DNA of 64,000 nt from assembly GCF_001592285.1 (NCBI RefSeq), contig NZ_BCWQ01000013.1, positions 62,001 to 126,000 of the forward strand. Direction: 5' to 3'. Below are positions 45,704 to 52,904 of the stretch, in pieces. The notes under the pieces were generated by a model that saw only the letters and a program-made list of their open reading frames with translations, did not search any database and had not been told where the DNA came from. The stretch comes from Hydrogenophaga pseudoflava NBRC 102511. Lineage in GTDB: Bacteria; Pseudomonadota; Gammaproteobacteria; Burkholderiales; Burkholderiaceae_C. The first letter of the stretch is position 1. Each line of letters opens with the position of its first letter. The position numbers and the translations under genes were made by a program.

Positions 45704-46422
45704 GCCAGACCTTCTTTCCTCTGCTGCTGGATGAGGCCACCAAGGGCTTCCGTTCCGGAGGGCCGTTCGCCCACCACTACGCCCGCGGCAAGCTGGGCAC
45801 CGACCCGATCTTTCGCGAAATGCTGCGGCGCGGGCTGCTGCCGGCCGGTGGCCGCCTGCTGGACCTCGGCTGCGGCCAGGGCAGCCTCTTCGCGTGGCTG
45901 CTGGCTGCCCGCCGGCTCCACGAACAGGGGCAGTGGCAGGCCGACTGGCCGGCGCCGCCCCGGTTCCGCAGCATGCGGGGCGTCGAGCTGATGCAGAACG
46001 ACGTCGACCGCGCGGCCCATACCTTCGGCCGCGACCACCCGGTGGTGCGGGTGGAGCAGGGCGACATGAACGCGGTCGACTTCGGCCAGGTCGACGCGGT
46101 CACGATTCTCGATGCGCTGCACTACTTCGACCATGCCCAGCAGACCAAGGTGCTCCAGCGCATCCACGCCGCACTGCCCGAAGGCGGCCTGTTCCTGACC
46201 CGCATCGGCGACGCCAGCGCCGGCCTGCCGTTCCATATCTCCAACTGGGTCGACCACGTGGTCACCTTTGCCCGCGGCCACCGGCTGCCGCAGCTGTACT
46301 GCCGCTCGTTGGCCGACTGGACCGCGCTGCTGACGGACCTCGGCTTCGACGTGGAATCGGCCCCGATGAGCGAGGGCAAGCCCTTCGCCAATGTCATGCT
46401 GGTCTGCCGCAAGCACGGCTGA
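45700..46422 (+). CDS. SAM-dependent methyltransferase in the aryl-polyene operon
   Basis: A 240-residue class I methyltransferase: SAM motif LLDLGCGQGSLF near residue 56, ILDALHYFDHAQQ for the post-I region and RSLADWTALLTDLGFDV near the C-terminus. Aryl polyenes often carry a ring methyl or methoxy group, so it may methylate the aryl starter or head group. It overlaps the deacetylase by 4 bases and ends 25 bases before the next ketosynthase, one of the larger gaps in this operon. Confidence 0.82.
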   Translation: MSQTFFPLLLDEATKGFRSGGPFAHHYARGKLGTDPIFREMLRRGLLPAGGRLLDLGCGQGSLFAWLLAARRLHEQGQWQADWPAPPRFRSMRGVELMQNDVDRAAHTFGRDHPVVRVEQGDMNAVDFGQVDAVTILDALHYFDHAQQTKVLQRIHAALPEGGLFLTRIGDASAGLPFHISNWVDHVVTFARGHRLPQLYCRSLADWTALLTDLGFDVESAPMSEGKPFANVMLVCRKHG

Positions 46423-46447
46423 CGGCGGTTTTCCTACACTGCGCCCC

Positions 46448-47638
46448 ATGACCCCGCTCGCGCTTTCCGCCTACACCCTCACCACCTGCCTCGGCCGCGG
46501 GATCGACGCCACCCGCGAGGCCCTGCGCGCCGAACGCTCGGCGCTGGCGCCGTGCGCCTTCGAAACGGTGCAACTCGACACCTGGATCGGCGAGGTCGCC
46601 GGCGTCGACGACCAGCGCCTGCCCGAGGCGCTGGCCCGCTACGACTGCCGCAACAACCGCCTCACGCTCATGGGTCTGGAAACCGACGGTTTTGGCGACC
46701 GCGTGCGCGAGGCCACCGCCCGATACGGCGCGGACCGCGTCGGCGTGTTCCTGGGCACCAGCACGGCCGGCATCCTGCAGACCGAGCTGGCCTACCGCCA
46801 CCGCGATCCCGCCACCGGCGCGCTGCCCGACGACTTCCACTACCGCACCACGCACAACGCGTTCTCGCTGGCCGAGTTCACGCGCGACCACTTCGGTCTC
46901 ACCGGCATGGCGATGGCGATCTCCACCGCCTGCTCGTCCAGCGCCAAGGTGTTTGCCGCCGCCGCGCGCCAGCTGGCGCTGGGCACCATCGATGCGGCCA
47001 TCGTCGGCGGTGTCGACACGCTGTGCCTGACCACGCTCTACGGTTTCGCCTCGCTGCAGCTCACGTCGAAGAACCCCTGCCGGCCCTACGACGCGTCGCG
47101 CGACGGCATCTCCATCGGCGAGGGCGCGGCCTTCGCGCTGCTGGAGCGCAACACCGCACCGGTTTCGGGCACGGTGATGCTGCTGGGCGTGGGTGAATCG
47201 AGCGACGCGTACCACATGTCCTCGCCGCACCCCGAGGGCCTGGGTGCGCGCATGGCCATGGAGGCCGCGCTGCGCTCGGCCGGCCTCACACCCGGCGACA
47301 TCGATTACATCAACCTGCACGGCACCGCCACGCCCGCCAACGACGCGGCCGAGGGCAAGGCGGTGTCCGCGCTGTTCGGCGACACCGTGCCGGGCAACTC
47401 CACCAAGGGCTACATGGGCCACACGCTGGGCGCGGCCGGTGCCATCGAAGCCCTGATCTGTGCCATGGCGCTCACCGATGGCCGCCTGCCCGGCAGCCCG
47501 GGCACCGGCGCGCTTGATCCCTCGATCCCGATCCGCTACCAGCTGCACGGCGAGGACCGGGCCTTGCGCCACGCGCTGAGCAACTCGTTCGGTTTTGGTG
47601 GCAGCAACTGCAGCCTGGTTCTGGGAGTCGCGGCATGA
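46448..47638 (+). CDS. Beta-ketoacyl synthase, ApeO-like
   Basis: A 396-residue ketosynthase with Cys162 in ISTACSSSAK and both His residues (NLHGTATPAND and KGYMGHTLGAAGA). Its overlap with the following chain-length-factor-like gene by ATGA indicates the ApeO-ApeC heterodimer that does polyene extension. It is the second complete ketosynthase of the plus-strand arm. Confidence 0.92.
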   Translation: MTPLALSAYTLTTCLGRGIDATREALRAERSALAPCAFETVQLDTWIGEVAGVDDQRLPEALARYDCRNNRLTLMGLETDGFGDRVREATARYGADRVGVFLGTSTAGILQTELAYRHRDPATGALPDDFHYRTTHNAFSLAEFTRDHFGLTGMAMAISTACSSSAKVFAAAARQLALGTIDAAIVGGVDTLCLTTLYGFASLQLTSKNPCRPYDASRDGISIGEGAAFALLERNTAPVSGTVMLLGVGESSDAYHMSSPHPEGLGARMAMEAALRSAGLTPGDIDYINLHGTATPANDAAEGKAVSALFGDTVPGNSTKGYMGHTLGAAGAIEALICAMALTDGRLPGSPGTGALDPSIPIRYQLHGEDRALRHALSNSFGFGGSNCSLVLGVAA

Positions 47639-48432
47639 GCACACCCTTGACCGCCTATGTCACCGGCATCGGCCTGATCGCCCCCGGGCTTCCCGATTGG
47701 TCCACCGCCGCCGCCGTGCTGCGCGGCGAACAGCCCCACATGCCCGCGCCCACCGTGCTGCCGGTGCCCGAGCTGCTGCCGGCGGCCGAGCGGCGCCGCG
47801 CCAGCCGCGTCATCAAGCTCTCGCTGGGTGTGGGCCTGGAGGCGGTGAAGCAGGCCGGGGCCGACGCATCCACGCTCGCGACGGTGTTTGCCGCTTCCGG
47901 TGCCGACGGCCACAACTGCCATGCGCTGTGTGAGCAGCTGGCGGGCGAAGACCGCCAGATCTCGCCGACGCGCTTCCACAACTCGGTGCACAACGCGGCC
48001 GCCGGCTACTGGGGCATCGCCACCCGCGCCATGGCACCGTGCCAGGTGATCGGTGCCTACGACGCCAGCTTTGGCGCCGGCCTGCTGGACGCGCTGGCAC
48101 AGGTGGCGGTCGACGGGCAGCCGGTGCTGCTGATCGCCTACGACAGCGAGTACCCCGAGCCGCTCCACGCCAAGCGCGACACGCCCGACTGCGGCGCGGT
48201 GGCGCTGCTGCTCTCGCCGCAGGCCGACGGCGCGCTGGGGCAGCTCACTGTGGCGCCGACCACCGAGGCCGCCGAACCCATGCCCGACGCCTCGCTGGAG
48301 GCGTTGCGCACATCGATCCCTGCCATGCGCGCGCTGCCGCTGCTGCGCCGCGTGGCGGCCGGGCAGGGCGGCGAGGCGGTGCTCGACTACCTCGCGCCCA
48401 TGCAGCTGCAGGTGGGCTGGCAGCCATGCTGA
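47635..48432 (+). CDS. Ketosynthase chain-length-factor-like subunit, ApeC-like
   Basis: A 265-residue shortened beta-ketoacyl-synthase-fold protein. It keeps the N-terminal VTGIGLIAPGLPDW start and the central TRFHNSVHNAAAGYWGIAT segment but lacks the active-site Cys region and the second half, as ApeC proteins do. It would partner the preceding ketosynthase and set chain length. The C-terminus overlaps the start of the next dehydratase gene by 7 bases. Confidence 0.88.
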   Translation: MSTPLTAYVTGIGLIAPGLPDWSTAAAVLRGEQPHMPAPTVLPVPELLPAAERRRASRVIKLSLGVGLEAVKQAGADASTLATVFAASGADGHNCHALCEQLAGEDRQISPTRFHNSVHNAAAGYWGIATRAMAPCQVIGAYDASFGAGLLDALAQVAVDGQPVLLIAYDSEYPEPLHAKRDTPDCGAVALLLSPQADGALGQLTVAPTTEAAEPMPDASLEALRTSIPAMRALPLLRRVAAGQGGEAVLDYLAPMQLQVGWQPC

Positions 48433-48872
48433 GCGCGTCGCTGGACCACGCCTGGATCGAGGCCCATGTGCCGCACAAGGGCACGATGTGCCTGCTGGAG
48501 CGCGTGGTCGAATGGAGCGATCAGCGCATCGTCTGCGAGGCCATCAGCCACACCGACCCGGCCAACCCGCTGCGCGACGCAGCCCGCCTGGGCGCCGCCA
48601 CCGGCGTCGAATACGCGGCGCAGGCGATGGCGGTGCACGGCGCGCTGCTGGCACCGAGCGACGCGGCGCCGACCCAGGGCTACCTCACCAGCGTGCGCGG
48701 CCTGAGCCTGCACACCGACCGGCTCGACGACGCGGGCGGCCCGCTCACCGTCACGGCCGAGCGCCTCTCGGGCGACGCGCGCCTGATCCTCTACCAGTTC
48801 ACCCTCCACTGCGGCGAGCGCTGCCTGCTCGAAGGCCGCGCGTCCGTGGTACTTGACGCCCAGTCCCTATGA
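48426..48872 (+). CDS. Hot-dog dehydratase, ApeP-like
   Basis: A 148-residue protein of the ApeP/FabA-like hot-dog class: IEAHVPHKGTMCLLERVVEW at the start, then LRDAARLGAATGVEYAAQAMAVHG, the segment matched to the active site of this subfamily. With the ApeI-like protein it forms the dehydratase function. Overlaps both neighbours. Confidence 0.88.
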   Translation: MLSASLDHAWIEAHVPHKGTMCLLERVVEWSDQRIVCEAISHTDPANPLRDAARLGAATGVEYAAQAMAVHGALLAPSDAAPTQGYLTSVRGLSLHTDRLDDAGGPLTVTAERLSGDARLILYQFTLHCGERCLLEGRASVVLDAQSL

Positions 48873-49606
48873 ACACAGATAGCAAACGCCGCCGCGCCCT
48901 CGTCACCGGCGGCAGCGGCGGCATCGGCGCCGCCATCTGCGAACGCCTCGCAGCCGACGGCCACCACGTCATCGTGCACGCCAACCGCGGCCTTGAAAAG
49001 GCCCAGGCCCTGGTGGAAAAGATCCACGCGGCCGGTGGCAGCGCCGAGGCCGTGGCCTTCGATATCACCGACCGTGCCGCCACCGCCGCGGCGCTGGAGG
49101 CGCTGGTCGAGGCCGCGCCGATCCAGATCCTGGTCAACAACGCCGGTATCCACGACGATGCGGTCTTTCCTGGCATGACCGGCGAGCAGTGGGACCGCGT
49201 GCTGGACGTCTCGCTCAACGGCTTCTTCAACGTCACCCAGCCGCTGACCATGCCGATGATGCGCACCCGCTGGGGCCGCATCGTCAGCGTGTCCTCGGTG
49301 GCGGCCGTGGCGGGCAACCGCGGGCAGGTCAACTACGCCGCCGCCAAGGGCGCGCTGCACGCGGCGAGCAAGTCGCTCGCGCTGGAACTGGCCAGCCGCG
49401 GCGTGACGGTCAACGTGGTCGCGCCTGGCCTGATCGCCACCGGCATGATCGAGGGCACGTTCGACGCCGACGCCGTCAAGCGCATGGTCCCCATGCAGCG
49501 CGTCGGCCAGCCGGCCGAGGTGGCGCACCTGGTGGCCTTCCTGGCCTCCGACCAGGCGGGATACATCTCGGGACAGGTGATCTCGATCAATGGCGCGATG
49601 ATCTGA
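48869..49606 (+). CDS. 3-oxoacyl-ACP reductase (FabG-like), ApeQ-like
   Basis: A 245-residue SDR reducing the beta-keto group in each polyene cycle. Seen: TGGSGGIGAAICERL near residue 11, NNAGIHDDAVFPGM, the catalytic YAAAK and the GYISGQVISINGAMI end typical of FabG. ATGA overlap with the preceding gene. It closes the core biosynthetic run; an unrelated secreted protein gene follows 23 bases later. Confidence 0.92.
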   Translation: MNTDSKRRRALVTGGSGGIGAAICERLAADGHHVIVHANRGLEKAQALVEKIHAAGGSAEAVAFDITDRAATAAALEALVEAAPIQILVNNAGIHDDAVFPGMTGEQWDRVLDVSLNGFFNVTQPLTMPMMRTRWGRIVSVSSVAAVAGNRGQVNYAAAKGALHAASKSLALELASRGVTVNVVAPGLIATGMIEGTFDADAVKRMVPMQRVGQPAEVAHLVAFLASDQAGYISGQVISINGAMI

Positions 49607-49629
49607 AGAAACCAAGGAGTGTCCGAGCC

Positions 49630-50130
49630 ATGGCCATAAAGAAGTGTTTGCTGACCCTGCCCGTCAACACCTGTGCGCTGGCCTTGGCGGCGTTGCTGAC
49701 GGCCACTGCGGCGCACGCGCAGGATGCGGACACGGTGCAGAGCGCCGCCCAGGCCTGCATGCGGGCCTGGGGCAGCCAGCACCCGTTCACCGACACACCG
49801 CCGCTGCGCACCGTGTCGGGCGCGGTGCGGGTGCTGGGTCGCGGGTCTTCGGTGGCGGACCGCGAGGTCACCGACTACCCCGTGCTCGTGGTGGTGCAGC
49901 CGGGCGTGAACGTGCTGGGAGAGAGCGAGATGGAACTGCTCAACCCCAACGGCTGGTACTGCCTGCGCGCGGCGGTCAACGTGGGCGGCGGGCTGCGCAT
50001 CAAGCTGCACTGCGACGCCCACATCTCCTCGGCCACCTCCGGCACCTCGGTGTTCGGCGACAACGCCGGACGCGGCGTGTCGGTGATGGGGGCGATCAGC
50101 GTCGAGCGCGTGGGCTGCGCGCGCAGCTGA
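49630..50130 (+). CDS. Secreted protein of unknown function, end of the plus-strand arm
   Basis: A 166-residue protein not recognised. It has a signal peptide (MAIKKCLLTLPVNTCALALAALLTATAAHA). The mature part has several cysteines (CMRAW, WYCLRA, LHCDAH, GCARS), which could form disulfides, and a beta-rich, Gly/Val-rich pattern (VVVQPGVNVLGESEMELLNPNGW). AAGGAG lies 11 bases before the ATG. It lies 23 bases after the ketoreductase and probably belongs to the same transcript, so a link to export or anchoring of the pigment is possible but only positional. Confidence 0.65.
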   Translation: MAIKKCLLTLPVNTCALALAALLTATAAHAQDADTVQSAAQACMRAWGSQHPFTDTPPLRTVSGAVRVLGRGSSVADREVTDYPVLVVVQPGVNVLGESEMELLNPNGWYCLRAAVNVGGGLRIKLHCDAHISSATSGTSVFGDNAGRGVSVMGAISVERVGCARS

Positions 50131-50155
50131 CCGGGGTGGCTTGAGAGCGCTCGGG

Positions 50156-51802
50156 CTACCGCGGCTCAGGGCGTTTGATGAACTGGGAGGCACCCGGGCG
50201 GACCGGCATGGGCTGCGGGGCACGCGGCACTTCCCGGGCGGCCACCTCGATCAGGGGCTGCCCCGGAGGGCGGACGCCGGGTGGCGGCACGGCGTATACC
50301 GGCGTGGCCTCCGGGTGATCGGGGGGCAAGGTCGTCGTTGCCTGATGGGTGGCTGACGACGGGTTGGCGGCGCAGGTGTCCTGAGCGGTCGATACGACGT
50401 GGCTTGAGGTGCTGTTCTTCGCCATCCCTCTTTGCGCTGCGGTCGAGTTGTTTGGCAGAGCCTGGCTGTGCGGCAAGCCACTCTGGAATCGTGTGTCGTT
50501 GGCCATGCCGAGCACCGAGCGCTGTCCGATGGCGGGGGAGCCATCGCCAAAACGTTGTGCTGTTGCCGCCTGTTGAGCGCCGATGTGTTGCATGGCCTGG
50601 TAGTTGAGGGTCTGATTGCCAGCCGTGAGCGAAGGCGCCGCCGACGTCGCATGGGCCGAAGGGCCGTACTGGCCTTGTTCCAATCGCTGCTCGTGGTTGG
50701 TGTGTTGCAAGGCTGTGCTTGATGGGCTTGCATTGGATGCGGGTGCCCCGGCACCGCCCCCTGGTTTTGCCATGGCATTCATGCCTTGTGCCGCGAGATG
50801 CATGGCGGCGCCGAAATAAGTCATGACGATGACGGGCGCCGCGGCGATCAGGGCAGTGAAGAAGGCCCCCATCATCGCCAGACGGGTCAGGCCGCCGCCC
50901 ACGTCGATGGACGCATCCGCGCCGCTGACGTTTTCCGTGAGCACCGACACCAGGATCGCTCGCAACGTTCCCGGGTCCATCTGGTTCACCAGCATCGACA
51001 GGAAGACCCGGAAGCCGTATTGCGACATCGCCTGCAGCGCAATCACGGCGACGATGCTCAGCGCCGCCATCGCAAAGAAGATCGACAGCAGGTACTTCAC
51101 CCTCTGCCAGAACAGCGCGTTGGTTTTCTCGAACAGGATGAAGAACAGAAACACCGGCGACAGCATGATGCCGAACACAATCGCCACCCGCGCCATCAGC
51201 AGCAGTGACGCCGCGGCGACTGCTGGGCCGCCCTGACCCAGCCAGCCCGCGGTGAGCGTGTTGCTGCCGCCCAGGGTGGCGGCGTTGCCCAGGCCCTTGC
51301 CCGTTACGTCCTGCACGACAAGATCAATCAGCGCCGTCGCAGCGATGTTGAAGTCGATCAGATCGTCGATAGGTGTGCTTGTGCCGGTCAGGAAGGAGGC
51401 GATGGCCTCCTGGAAGCCCGTCACCTGCTCGGTGATCCAAGGGGTGTTGGCCAGCGTCAGAGAGATCAAGGACAAGATCAGCACGATCTTGGCCGCCTGG
51501 AAACCGAGTTCCAGGATGGGCGTGCGCATCGTGCCGTTGATGATCTTGAACCCCTGCACCATGACCCACATCGTGACGAAGATCGACGACATCACGCCAA
51601 TCACCTTGGCCAGCTCGCGGGCAGCCCCATGCTGGTAGATGCCCTGCAACTGGTCCTCGATCACGTACTCGCGCAAGCGGCAATAGAAAGACGCGTCGTT
51701 CAACGCGTCCTGGTAATGCGTGGGCAAGCCGGAGAACACCTCCGCCTGCTCCACGAAGCTGCTGATGAAGTTGGCTGCGTCCAGCGCCGTGCAATCTGCC
51801 AT
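50156..51802 (-). CDS. VirB6/TrbL-like type IV secretion membrane protein
   Basis: A 548-residue protein. Residues about 60-330 have five to seven transmembrane helices in the VirB6/TrbL pattern (KVIGVMSSIFVTMWVMVQGF, AASLLLMARVAIVFGIML, NALFWQRVKYLLSIFFAMAA, LAMMGAFFTALIAAAPVIV). The last ~200 residues are low-complexity, rich in Gln, Asn, Pro, Ser and Ala, as in the long VirB6 of bacteria-killing type IV systems. Only VirB5-like and VirB6-like components are encoded here; no ATPase or coupling protein is in the window. It may work with a full T4SS elsewhere in the genome. It ends 25 bases from the secreted-protein gene. Confidence 0.75.
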   Translation of the reverse strand: MADCTALDAANFISSFVEQAEVFSGLPTHYQDALNDASFYCRLREYVIEDQLQGIYQHGAARELAKVIGVMSSIFVTMWVMVQGFKIINGTMRTPILELGFQAAKIVLILSLISLTLANTPWITEQVTGFQEAIASFLTGTSTPIDDLIDFNIAATALIDLVVQDVTGKGLGNAATLGGSNTLTAGWLGQGGPAVAAASLLLMARVAIVFGIMLSPVFLFFILFEKTNALFWQRVKYLLSIFFAMAALSIVAVIALQAMSQYGFRVFLSMLVNQMDPGTLRAILVSVLTENVSGADASIDVGGGLTRLAMMGAFFTALIAAAPVIVMTYFGAAMHLAAQGMNAMAKPGGGAGAPASNASPSSTALQHTNHEQRLEQGQYGPSAHATSAAPSLTAGNQTLNYQAMQHIGAQQAATAQRFGDGSPAIGQRSVLGMANDTRFQSGLPHSQALPNNSTAAQRGMAKNSTSSHVVSTAQDTCAANPSSATHQATTTLPPDHPEATPVYAVPPPGVRPPGQPLIEVAAREVPRAPQPMPVRPGASQFIKRPEPR

Positions 51803-51832
51803 GCTTCCTCCCCCGGGCGTTGTCGCCCCTGT

Positions 51833-52507
51833 TTATTGATTCTCAAATGGGCTGTTCATGTTGATGACCCGGAAGGTGGGCGCCCTGGCGGCGGGCCGCT
51901 CGGCCCCAGCCTCGTCGTTGACCGGCGGCTTGCTTACCGTGGACTCCCTGGCCTCGTTCATCTGCACCGCATAGAGCTCATCGCGCTGTTTGTAGGCCTG
52001 CATCAGACCCTGCATGCGCGCCGCCTCGCCGAGCATCAGGGCCTGACGGGCCTGGATTTCGGTCTGGAAGCGCTGGAGTTTTCCAGCCTCGCTCTCGACA
52101 CCGCGGGAATCGTCCAGCAGCTTCTTGATGGCGTCCAGATGCTTGTTCATCTTGTCCAGATGAATGTCGTACTGCATCAGGGAATTGATTGCCAGTTTGC
52201 GCCGGCCGATGCAGGCATCAAAGTACTTGGCATTGACCTTGCGTTCGCCGCAGCTGGCCAGGGTTTTGATGTATTTCTCCTTTTCTTCGGCGGCGATTTC
52301 GAGTTCTTGGAAGGCTCTGCTGGTGGCTGCGAGGTCCTTTTGTATTTCTCCATCTTGAATGTTGTTTAATCCTCTGACTCGATTTATGCTTTCAAGTTGA
52401 CGAATTGCCTCGGCGTCGTGTACTGCCCACTGAGCAAACGCGGCTGGGTAAGCAGAAATCAATAAGAGTGTTAGAGCCAGTTGGTGTGAAAATCTGGTGG
52501 TCTTCAT
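51833..52507 (-). CDS. VirB5/TrbJ-like periplasmic type IV secretion component
   Basis: A 224-residue exported protein: signal peptide ending AYPAAFAQ, then WAVHDAEAIRQLESINRV, the typical VirB5/TrbJ opening, and a long predicted coiled coil (residues about 50-190, rich in Glu, Lys, Gln and Ala). Two Cys near residue 85-100 could form a disulfide. It lies 30 bases upstream of the VirB6-like gene and overlaps the end of the small lipoprotein by one base (TAATG). Composition near its start is notably lower in G+C. Assignment is by architecture, so alternatives remain. Confidence 0.68.
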   Translation of the reverse strand: MKTTRFSHQLALTLLLISAYPAAFAQWAVHDAEAIRQLESINRVRGLNNIQDGEIQKDLAATSRAFQELEIAAEEKEKYIKTLASCGERKVNAKYFDACIGRRKLAINSLMQYDIHLDKMNKHLDAIKKLLDDSRGVESEAGKLQRFQTEIQARQALMLGEAARMQGLMQAYKQRDELYAVQMNEARESTVSKPPVNDEAGAERPAARAPTFRVINMNSPFENQ

Positions 52508-52872
52508 TAGTATCCCCTGGTAATGCTTTCCCCATTAATAATGCTCCAGGTTGCATCATTAATAAGAAAGTTGTCTGAGGTTGTTGAGCTGTCAGGTGCA
52601 AAGCTCACATATAGCTTTTCGGAGCCGTCCTCGTATTGGTAATGCGCGGTTGAGCTTCTTACTGGTGTTCTTGCAGTCAACTCATAAACCTGCTTCTTCG
52701 TCATCCCCGGCTGCAACCGGTCAAAAGCTTCACGCAGCGTCGGTGGCTCATCGCTGCCCCCGCCCCCGCCGCCACAAGCCGCCAGCCCAGCGCCCATCGT
52801 TGCGGCCAATGCCCATTGCCCCCATCTCCGGCGGGTGATCGGGTTTTGACGGGTGGTATTTGATGTGTTCAC
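52507..52872 (-). CDS. BamE/SmpA-like small lipoprotein
   Basis: A 121-residue lipoprotein with a twin-arginine-like leader (RRRWGQWALAATMGAGLAAC) and lipidated Cys33 in LAAC, followed by six glycines. The C-terminal part LQPGMTKKQVYELTARTPV then a DG...LYVSF strand resembles the SmpA/OmlA fold. The start is GTG at 52872, chosen because a strong AAGGAGGA lies 5 bases upstream. An ATG at 52908 overlaps the lipase stop by 4 bases but has no ribosome site; it would give a longer leader. Role unknown; position suggests a partner of the secretion or effector cassette. Confidence 0.72.
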   Translation of the reverse strand: MNTSNTTRQNPITRRRWGQWALAATMGAGLAACGGGGGGSDEPPTLREAFDRLQPGMTKKQVYELTARTPVRSSTAHYQYEDGSEKLYVSFAPDSSTTSDNFLINDATWSIINGESITRGY

Positions 52873-52877
52873 GGGCT

Positions 52878-52885
52878 TCCTCCTT
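52878..52885 (-). promoter_or_regulatory. Strong ribosome binding site AAGGAGGA that decides the lipoprotein start
   Basis: A near-perfect complement of the 16S rRNA 3' end, 5 bases before the GTG start of the small lipoprotein gene (minus strand). It is much stronger than most ribosome sites in the window and argues for the GTG over the upstream ATG. Confidence 0.75.
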
Positions 52886-52904
52886 GGGGTGGTTGACAAG
52901 ACAA

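Noticed and set aside
49630-50130. The secreted protein as a DUF3261 (ApeN-like) lipoprotein
   Set aside because: It has a standard signal peptide without lipobox and no matching DUF3261 motifs, so it cannot be called a replacement for ApeN.
52780-52800. The glycine run after the lipobox as a frameshift-prone slippery site
   Set aside because: The codons encode six glycines in a frame that stays open on both sides, and glycine-rich linkers after a lipidated Cys are common. No evidence of frame change.
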